The translations under genes were made by a program, and so were the position numbers. This document shows, piece by piece, positions 1 through 4,507 of a DNA stretch of 7,046 nt. Origin of the DNA: Deltaproteobacteria bacterium (lineage in GTDB: Bacteria; Desulfobacterota; Binatia; UBA9968). The notes under the pieces are model-generated. The model had not been told where the DNA came from and made no database searches. It saw only the letters and a program-made list of their open reading frames with translations. The stretch is from positions 1-7,046 of the forward strand of contig JAHKKJ010000183.1 of NCBI GenBank assembly GCA_020027655.1. Reading direction: 5' to 3'. Each line of letters starts with the position of its first letter. Positions within the stretch are counted from its first letter, which is position 1.

Positions 1-188
1 GGCGCTTTGACGGCCGCGGCACCCCAACAGTCACGCCGGCTCTTGATGTAGTGCGGATAATGCAGATCCAGGACCGCTTGCCGCGCCGGAGTCAGTTTGA
101 CAGAGAAAAATTGTTTGTACTCCGGCGTATCAAAATGACTGTTAACTATATCGTTTAGCTGTTCTCTAGTTTTAGACCATAGACTCAT
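1..188 (-). CDS. Haem-oxygenase-like (TenA/PqqC/CADD superfamily) protein, diverged copy, 3'-truncated by window edge
   Basis: This frame is not obvious as an ORF because it runs off the left edge; I translated it by hand. It starts with ATG at 188-186, preceded by a strong ribosome binding site (AGGAGGG, about 6 nt upstream), and gives 62 residues before the edge. The translation begins MSLWSKTREQ and contains TPEYKQFFSVKLT and SRRDCWG, matching SPELEHYFRVKIT and HRRDCWA of the complete copies to the right; about one third of aligned residues are identical. It is therefore a fourth member of the array, clearly more diverged than the others. Phe replaces the conserved Tyr at the position equivalent to Tyr26. 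The metal-ligand region lies outside the window, so whether it is catalytically complete cannot be seen. It is probably transcribed with the cluster upstream, although 131 bp of repeats separate it from the preceding gene. Confidence 0.85.
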   Translation of the reverse strand, partial: MSLWSKTREQLNDIVNSHFDTPEYKQFFSVKLTPARQAVLDLHYPHYIKSRRDCWGAAAVKA

Positions 189-248
189 CAATACCCTCCT
201 GACTAGGACTCTCTTCGTTTCTGATACTCACTTGACACGATCCTCAAT

Positions 249-280
249 TGTCATTTCGAGCGCAGCGAGAAATCTTCTTC
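249..280. repeat. Short palindromic intergenic repeat (TTTCGAGCGCAGCGAGAAA type)
   Basis: The core TTTCGAGCGCAGCGAGAAA is an imperfect palindrome followed by TCTTCTTCC. It resembles the TGTCATTC-GAGCG-AGCGA-GAATCT motifs scattered between genes in many environmental genomes (recalled, not searched). It lies in the gap between the third haem-oxygenase-like gene and the diverged fourth copy, and could form a weak hairpin in the mRNA linking them. Confidence 0.6.
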
Positions 281-316
281 CATCACTCCATTACTCCAAT
301 ACTCCATCACTCCAAT
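281..316. repeat. 8-bp tandem repeat, consensus CATNACTC
   Basis: Units are CATCACTC, CATTACTC, CAATACTC and CATCACTC, followed by the partial unit CAAT. The array ends four bases before the stop codon of the gene at 320-1030. Read on the transcribed strand it is a run of GGAGT(A/G)ATG-like units. Nothing shows a function; simple arrays of this kind usually arise by slippage. Confidence 0.75.
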
Positions 317-319
317 CTT

Positions 320-1030
320 TCACCCCGGCAGCTTTTCTTGCGCTTTTGCGATTCCTTCGCGGAAGATGGCGTTGAGTTGTAAGGACTCCTTTGCGGCCTG
401 AATCGCCAACGCCTCTTTCTCGCCGGTCACATACTCGCTGAGAAACGGCAAAAACATAACGCTATGTTTCTCGTCCGCCTGGCTGTGAGCCTGGAGATTG
501 GGAATTTGCTTCCAGGTAAATCCCATCTCGTTCATCCACTTTTTCGCCATGCGCGTCGACTGTCCTCCGCCCAAGTCGCCCAACAGGCGATCGTCGTTGG
601 ACCACTCGGTTATGGTCATGGCGGCGAGCGACTCTGTCCAGCTTTTTACGCGCGTGATCCAACCCCAGGCATATAATGCCGCCATGGTGGTCGGCAGCGG
701 TTTCGAATTCAGGATTTCTTCCGGAGTAAGATCGACGGATTGGCCCTGTCTAATGATCAGATGCAGGTGACCGTAGTCTGAGAAATCATCTTTGATGATT
801 TCCTCGTATTCATGTTCGAGGATCCTCTGCTTCACCGCTAGAACCGGGCAGTTCGCCGACACGTTGGCCCAGCAGTCGCGCCGGTGGCGCACAAAAAGGC
901 TCTGCTGCATGACCATGATCGCGGCCCGCGGCTTGGTCATCTTGATGGCAAAATAATGCTCCAATTCCGGGGAGCGGATATAGTCGCGCACCATCGCGCC
1001 TAATCGCTCCCGCCACTCAGTCTCGTTCAC
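320..1030 (-). CDS. Haem-oxygenase-like diiron oxidase-type protein (TenA/PqqC/CADD superfamily), copy 3
   Basis: A 236-residue all-helical protein of the haem-oxygenase fold, probably cytoplasmic (no signal peptide). Candidate di-metal ligands are D81, H88, E142 and the H182-x3-D186-x2-H189 triad in AHSQADEKH; this pattern is typical of haem-oxygenase-like diiron oxidases such as CADD. Other conserved marks are HRRDCWA (residues 49-55), HEYEE (73-77) and TEW-NDDRLL (141-150). About 62% of residues are identical to the product of 2880-3587, counted by eye without gaps. The start is GTG at 1030-1028, sharing GTGA with the stop of the upstream binding-protein gene, and is backed by a strong AAAGGAGGAAA ribosome binding site. 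Translation is therefore likely coupled to that gene. TenA thiaminase activity is less likely because the metal-ligand set is complete. The substrate is unknown. Confidence 0.92.
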   Translation of the reverse strand: MNETEWRERLGAMVRDYIRSPELEHYFAIKMTKPRAAIMVMQQSLFVRHRRDCWANVSANCPVLAVKQRILEHEYEEIIKDDFSDYGHLHLIIRQGQSVDLTPEEILNSKPLPTTMAALYAWGWITRVKSWTESLAAMTITEWSNDDRLLGDLGGGQSTRMAKKWMNEMGFTWKQIPNLQAHSQADEKHSVMFLPFLSEYVTGEKEALAIQAAKESLQLNAIFREGIAKAQEKLPG

Positions 1031-2067
1031 GACTTTCCTCCTTTGTAAAGCTTGTCGATGAACCCGTCTTGAACAAAACGGTCGACGATGCTGTTGTCGA
1101 AGAGTTTCGCTTTAGCTGCACCAGCCGACCCAACCATTTCCAATACGGTGTCCACGGCCGCCGGATCAACTCGCGGAATAGAATCGAGATACTTGGTGAC
1201 AAACTCATAATGCATCTCCGCCGTGCCGCCCCTTTGGCCCAAATACTTTTCCAGAACTCTTAGCGCTTGCGGTTTCCTGGTCTTCAGTGCCGCGATACCT
1301 TCGATATATCCGGCAACAATGCTCTCCACGGTCTTGGGCGACTTGCGGTAGAAATCGGTGCTGACAGCGAGAAGATTCATCGAGAATGGAATTCCGAGTT
1401 CGGCGGCATCAACCAACAGTTTAGCTTGGGGACCTGGCGCCTGGGAGGAGACGCGGCCTTCCGCCTGTCTAGCGCGAAAGCCCAGGTCGGCCTCGACAAC
1501 ACCGCCAAATTGCCGTAGCTCGGCCTTTCCTTCGAGGTTGAGCTTGCGTAAGATGAGCCGCGTAACGAATTCGCTGGTGGAGCCGAAACGGGTAATCGCC
1601 AGCGTTTTGCCCTGGAGCTGCTCAGGTCGTTGGATCTCCGGCTGCACCCACAACTGCATGCCGGGCCGGCTTGTATTGCTGCCGACAGCAATGATCGGCG
1701 CGCCTTTGATAATAGCGGTGAGCACGGCATTGCTCGCACCCAACGCCGCTTGGACGCTTCCCCCCACCAATGCCTGAATCGCCACAGCACCCGAACTAAT
1801 ATACACGAGATCGACGCTAAGACCGCTCCGGTCAAATGCACCGATCTCTTTCGCCATCCACACTCCCGCCATGCTGGGACTGATGGCAGCGTAGGCGAAC
1901 GTGATTTTCTCTTTTGCGGGTTCGGCGCTATGAGCAGATATGGAAAAGAGAAGGATTATTGCGAATACCGATAAAAAGATGTTGGTTACCTGCGGCCGCT
2001 GACCGGAGACTCCTTCCCCCTCGACGGGGGAAGGTCGGGATGGGGGTAGTGAGAAGAAGGTGTTCAT
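1027..2067 (-). CDS. NMT1/THI5-like ABC transporter substrate-binding protein
   Basis: A periplasmic binding protein of the NMT1/THI5-like/SsuA type, 346 residues from the ATG at 2067. The mature part opens with KITFAYAAISPSMAGVWMAK and a GAFDRSGLSVDLVY segment, and later has GKTLAITRFGSTSEF near the middle, all typical of the family, whose members bind sulfonates, pyrimidine thiamin precursors, aromatic acids and others. The secretion signal (about residues 27-48, ending SAHSA before EPAKE) is preceded by ~22 unusual residues rich in Pro, Glu and Gly; the first ~19 are encoded by a mirrored repeat that overlaps the gene start. A TTG at 2085 would add six residues, but ATG 2067 is the more usual codon. 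No permease or ATPase gene is visible. Its stop overlaps the start of the next haem-oxygenase-like gene, pointing to a shared task. The ligand cannot be deduced. Confidence 0.88.
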   Translation of the reverse strand: MNTFFSLPPSRPSPVEGEGVSGQRPQVTNIFLSVFAIILLFSISAHSAEPAKEKITFAYAAISPSMAGVWMAKEIGAFDRSGLSVDLVYISSGAVAIQALVGGSVQAALGASNAVLTAIIKGAPIIAVGSNTSRPGMQLWVQPEIQRPEQLQGKTLAITRFGSTSEFVTRLILRKLNLEGKAELRQFGGVVEADLGFRARQAEGRVSSQAPGPQAKLLVDAAELGIPFSMNLLAVSTDFYRKSPKTVESIVAGYIEGIAALKTRKPQALRVLEKYLGQRGGTAEMHYEFVTKYLDSIPRVDPAAVDTVLEMVGSAGAAKAKLFDNSIVDRFVQDGFIDKLYKGGKS

Positions 2068-2110
2068 TTTACACCCCTTCCTCAATCTTTCCCCGTCAAG
2101 GGGAAGGAGA
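2011..2110. repeat. Mirrored palindromic repeat element overlapping a gene start
   Basis: There are two units in opposite orientation. The left unit (2011-2049) has the small palindrome CCTTCCCCCTCGACGGGGG-AAGG followed by TCGGGATGGGGGT. The right unit (2071-2109) is its inverted counterpart, with TTTCCCCGTCAAGGGGAAGG preceded by ACACCCC. About 21 bp lie between them, containing the start codon of the binding-protein gene. The same unit pair occurs at 4204-4312, so this is a repeat family within the window. It resembles REP/BIME-type elements in organisation. Confidence 0.8.
2051..2083 (-). promoter_or_regulatory. Start-codon hairpin: ATG in loop, purine-rich ribosome binding site in stem
   Basis: On the transcribed strand the 13-nt arm GAGGAAGGGGTGT (2083-2071) faces ACACCTTCTTCTC (2063-2051) across the 7-nt loop AAAATGA, which holds the ATG at 2067-2065. 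Twelve of thirteen positions can pair, counting G-U pairs. The only plausible ribosome binding site, AGGAAGGGG, is inside the stem. The structure should reduce initiation unless opened, for example by a translating ribosome from the gene ending at 2132. The pairing is read directly; the regulatory effect is inferred. Confidence 0.45.
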
Positions 2111-2131
2111 TCCTGAGGTCCGAGAACGCTA

Positions 2132-2839
2132 TCACGTCAGCGCCTCCATAGCATCGGCAATACCGGTTTGGTAAACGCGATAGAGTTCCTCGGATTCTTT
2201 TGCTGCTTGCAGAATAATCTCTTCGTTTTCGCCGTGGCCGAACTCTGTCCAGATCGGAAGAAACATGTCCACATGTTCCTTGTCCGCCGCACGATGCGCT
2301 TTCCAGTTTGGCAAATCGTCCCACGTGATCCCCAGATATTTTATCCAAAGTTCGCCCATGCGCGCAGCGTGCCCGCCACCCAGATCGGCCAGCAAGCGAT
2401 CATCCTGATTCCATTCCGTCATGGTCATCGCCGCCAGACCTTCGAGCCAATGCTTTTTCTTGCACATCCAACCCCAGGCGTAGAGCGTCGCGGTTGTGCT
2501 CGCAATCGGCTTCGCCTTCAGAATATCCTCGGCGGTCAGGCCGATGGCTTTCCCTTGTCGAATGATCAAGTCCAAGTGGCCGTGCTCGGAGTGCTGATCG
2601 CGAATCATCTCCTCGTATTCATGCGCCAGAATTTTTTGTTTCACCGACAGCACCGGACAGTTGCCGGAAACGAAGGCCCAGCAATCTCTACGATGGCGGA
2701 CATAAAGCGAAAGTTGTTGGAGAAGCAGTTGCGCTCGCGCCCGAGTGATCGGCACGGAATAATAGCGCTCGAGCTCTGTCGAGGACATGGTTTCGCGCGC
2801 GAGCTTTCCGAAGGCGGATTTCCATCCGTTCGCGTCCAT
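2132..2839 (-). CDS. Haem-oxygenase-like diiron oxidase-type protein (TenA/PqqC/CADD superfamily), copy 2
   Basis: A 235-residue haem-oxygenase-fold protein. The open frame extends upstream to 3265, but that extension is out-of-frame DNA of the neighbouring copy. The true start is the ATG at 2839 (MDANGWKSAF), which has AAAGGAG about 9 nt upstream and aligns exactly with the other copies. All candidate metal ligands occupy the same positions as in the paralogues: D81, H88, E142, H182, D186, H189 (AHRAADKEH). HRRDCWAF and GNCPVLSVKQKIL are conserved. About 56% of residues match the product of 2880-3587, so the duplication is old and both copies have stayed under selection. Position 26-27 is Tyr-Tyr rather than Tyr-Phe. 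The gene lies 40 bp downstream of copy 1 and about 65 bp upstream of the binding-protein start, consistent with one transcript. Its reaction is unknown. Confidence 0.92.
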   Translation of the reverse strand: MDANGWKSAFGKLARETMSSTELERYYSVPITRARAQLLLQQLSLYVRHRRDCWAFVSGNCPVLSVKQKILAHEYEEMIRDQHSEHGHLDLIIRQGKAIGLTAEDILKAKPIASTTATLYAWGWMCKKKHWLEGLAAMTMTEWNQDDRLLADLGGGHAARMGELWIKYLGITWDDLPNWKAHRAADKEHVDMFLPIWTEFGHGENEEIILQAAKESEELYRVYQTGIADAMEALT

Positions 2840-2879
2840 TGTCAACGCTCCTTTAGCGCCTCGCCATGGCACATGTTGT

Positions 2880-3587
2880 CTAAGATAGCTTTTCCATCGC
2901 GTCGGCGATCCCGCCGCGGAACATTGTGAGAAGCTCCATTGACTCTTTAGCGGCTTGGTAAACCAGCGCTTCCTTCTCGCCGGTGGCGAACCGCTCGAAA
3001 TCCTCCAAAAACATATCGCTATGCTCTTCGTCTGCCTGACTGTGAACTTTGAAATTCGGCATTTGCTCCCAGCCGAACCCCAAATCGTCCATCCAGCGCC
3101 TGGCCATCCGGCTGGATAGCCCGCCGCCGACATCCTGAAGCAATCGGTCGTCGTTAGCCCATTCGGTGATCGTATTAGAGGCCAGCCCTTCGAGCCAGCT
3201 TTTCTCTCTCGCGATCCAAGCCCAGGCATAAAGAGTCGCCATAGTTGAAGGTAAGGGCTCGACATTCAAAACTTCATCGGGCGTCAATCCCAGCGCCTTT
3301 CCCTGGCGGATGATTAGGTCCAGGTGCCCATGCTCGGCGTATTCATCTTTGATGACTTCGCCGTATTCATGTTGCAGGATCTTTTGCTTGACTGACATAT
3401 GCGGACAATTGCCCGATACGTGTGCCCAGCAATCGCGCCGGTGGTGAATGAAAAGCCCTAATTGCGTGATCAAGACTTGGGCACCCGGCTTGGTGATCTT
3501 AACTCGGAAATAGTGTTCCAACTCAGGAGAGCGCATCGCCTGCCGGACCAACTCTCCTAGCTCCTGCCGCCATTCTGCTCGATTCAT
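2880..3587 (-). CDS. Haem-oxygenase-like diiron oxidase-type protein (TenA/PqqC/CADD superfamily), copy 1
   Basis: A 235-residue protein, apparently the first gene of the main cluster. It starts with ATG at 3587 and has a GGGAG ribosome binding site about 7 nt upstream. The helices carry SPELEHYFRVKITKPGAQ near the N-terminus, HHRRDCWAHVSGNCP (48-62), HEYGEVIKDEYAEHGHLD (73-90), NTITEWANDDRLL (138-150) and VHSQADEEH (181-189). These supply D81, H88, E142, H182, D186 and H189 as likely di-metal ligands. The family includes oxidases that use an Fe2 or mixed-metal site on fatty acids, amino acids, or (in CADD) a residue of the protein itself for p-aminobenzoate formation. Tyr26 sits close to the sacrificial Tyr27 of CADD as I recall it, which is suggestive but not proof. 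Upstream, a ~145-bp inverted-repeat element separates it from the VOC gene. Confidence 0.92.
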   Translation of the reverse strand: MNRAEWRQELGELVRQAMRSPELEHYFRVKITKPGAQVLITQLGLFIHHRRDCWAHVSGNCPHMSVKQKILQHEYGEVIKDEYAEHGHLDLIIRQGKALGLTPDEVLNVEPLPSTMATLYAWAWIAREKSWLEGLASNTITEWANDDRLLQDVGGGLSSRMARRWMDDLGFGWEQMPNFKVHSQADEEHSDMFLEDFERFATGEKEALVYQAAKESMELLTMFRGGIADAMEKLS

Positions 3588-3630
3588 ATCGATCTCCCTA
3601 GTCTGCCGGTTGCTGAAAACTCTGGTTACA

Positions 3631-3773
3631 GGCTGCTCAAAAAGACTCAGAGGCGAGGCGCGTATGCTAGTTTCGAGTCTCGCGTCTAGCGTCTCGGGTT
3701 AACTCGAGACTCGAGACCCGAGACTCGGGACTCTAGACCGCAACTTGCATATGGGTCTTTTTCATCAGCAGCC
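3631..3773. repeat. Inverted-repeat (MITE/REP-like) element with GGCTGCT…AAAAAGAC ends
   Basis: The left end (3631-3648) reads GGCTGCTCAAAAAGACTC; the right end (3753-3773) on the opposite strand reads GGCTGCTGATGAAAAAGACC. Between them lies a mass of GAGTCTCG-type words (3674-3737) with nested palindromes: GTCTCGGG/TTAA/CTCGAGAC at 3691-3710 and CCCGAG/A/CTCGGG at 3717-3729. A partial direct copy of the end, GGTTGCTGAAAACTC, lies just outside at 3609-3623. There is no coding capacity, so it would be non-autonomous if mobile. In RNA it would fold strongly and could separate the transcripts of the VOC gene and the cluster. Confidence 0.7.
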
Positions 3774-3784
3774 GGCTAGCTTAA

Positions 3785-4123
3785 TCAAACCGGCCAGCCG
3801 TGCTCAGACACGTCGACGCGGTTCCCTTCGATGTCCTTAATCCAACTCTCCGCGACTGCCCCAAAGGTATTCTCTTCCGCCTTGGTTTGCGCGACGTCCT
3901 CGATTGCCTTCACGCTGTCGACCTTAAAACCAAAGTGATTGATCCCCCAGGGATACTTTGTGGTGCTGATCAGAGCGATGTCCATGTGACCATCGGAAAG
4001 ATAAATCGTGCCGCCCGGGCCACGATATTTCTCTTCCATCTGGAAAACCTTCTTGTAGTACTCCGCGGTTTTTTCGCGATCCGCCACGTTGATGGCAATG
4101 TGTCTGATTCTCGGCTTTTCCAT
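3785..4123 (-). CDS. Single-domain VOC family (glyoxalase/extradiol dioxygenase fold) protein
   Basis: A 112-residue protein with one vicinal-oxygen-chelate domain. It opens with RIRHIAINVADREKTAEYY, the usual first strand with metal ligand H8 and following helix. The second half has WGINHFGFKV with H63, and the end has DIEGNRVDVSEHGWP, a variant of the D-P-D-G-N-x-x-E signature in which D104 replaces the usual Glu. H8, H63 and D104 would make a two-His-one-carboxylate site, and a dimer is expected because one domain has half the usual set of βαβββ motifs. The start is ATG at 4123 with a strong AGAAGGAGGAAA ribosome binding site. VOC proteins range over lactoylglutathione lyases, epimerases, ring-cleaving dioxygenases and resistance proteins; the member here is not assignable. 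It is co-directional with the haem-oxygenase-like cluster, 197 bp upstream of it. Confidence 0.9.
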   Translation of the reverse strand: MEKPRIRHIAINVADREKTAEYYKKVFQMEEKYRGPGGTIYLSDGHMDIALISTTKYPWGINHFGFKVDSVKAIEDVAQTKAEENTFGAVAESWIKDIEGNRVDVSEHGWPV

Positions 4124-4203
4124 GATTTCCTCCTTCTGTAGTTCCGACGTAACTATTCGCGCCGCAATTCTACGATCCCAAATTTACTTGCCTTGATCTT
4201 TTC

Positions 4204-4312
4204 TTTCCTCCCCCTTGACGGGGGAGGATTAAGGTGGGGGTGATGGTCTTGCCACATGCGCACAAACCCATCACCCCTATCCTACACTTCCCCCATCGAG
4301 GGGGAAGGAACC
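4204..4312. repeat. Mirrored palindromic repeat element, second copy of the 2011-2110 family
   Basis: The left unit (4205-4246) has CCTCCCCCTTGACGGGGGAGG followed by ATTAAGGTGGGGGTGATGG. The right unit (4267-4311) is the inverse, CCCATCACCCCTATCC then CTTCCCCCATCGAGGGGGAAGG. A ~20-bp spacer lies between them. The element sits between the stump of a haem-oxygenase-like gene and the promoter region of the VOC gene. The units are more complete than in the copy at 2011-2110, so this one gives the better consensus. Confidence 0.85.
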
Positions 4313-4322
4313 TGAAATAACA

Positions 4323-4412
4323 TCAATTCAACGGAATCTTCTCCATTGCTCGCGCCACTCCCTCGCGATAGAGAGCAAAAAGCTGGAGCGACTCTTTCAC
4401 AGCGTTCTGTCT
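4323..4412 (-). pseudogene. C-terminal remnant of a haem-oxygenase-like paralogue
   Basis: Hand translation of the minus strand from about 4409 gives QNAVKESLQLFALYREGVAR followed by AMEKIPLN and a stop at 4325-4323. This matches the extreme C-terminus of the complete copies (QAAKESLQLNAIFREGIAKA then QEKLPG in the product of 320-1030). Homology ends abruptly upstream of QNAVKES. The frame continues without similarity to a stop at 4469-4467, and no plausible start with a ribosome binding site exists. It is therefore a 5'-truncated stump of about 28 codons from a fifth family member. The upstream DNA (4413-4507) shows no coding signal; it holds a CCTAACCCTTCACCCCTTACG-like simple repeat near 4487-4507. 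A mirrored repeat begins about ten bases downstream of the stop. Confidence 0.8.
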
Positions 4413-4507
4413 CCCCAGGTATCTCCGGTATATAAAAATTCGCCCCGGCTGCCAAACGGACTCCCGTCAGTAAAAACCTCGGCGCCTAACCCTTCACCCC
4501 TTACGTC

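Noticed and set aside
281..316. CRISPR-like array near the left end
   Set aside because: The unit is 8 bp with no spacers; this is a simple tandem repeat.
1358..1841. Plus- and minus-strand alternative frames within the NMT1/THI5-like gene
   Set aside because: Both are shadows of a convincing binding-protein frame and carry no recognisable motif.
2168..2929. Long plus-strand frame antisense to copy 2 (253 codons)
   Set aside because: It mirrors a well-supported minus-strand gene, has no ribosome binding site or recognisable domain, and its composition fits an antisense shadow.
2840..3265. Upstream extension of the copy-2 frame, which would give a 377-residue protein
   Set aside because: The first 142 residues are a shadow frame of copy 1 (Arg/Ser/Trp-rich, no family similarity). 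The ATG at 2839 has a good ribosome binding site and aligns with the starts of the paralogues.
320..3587. Reading the array proteins as TenA thiaminase II in thiamin salvage, suggested by the THI5-like neighbour
   Set aside because: A full di-metal ligand set, including H-x3-D-x2-H, is present, which TenA lacks, and no other thiamin gene or thiamin riboswitch was seen. Thiamin-related import remains possible but unsupported.
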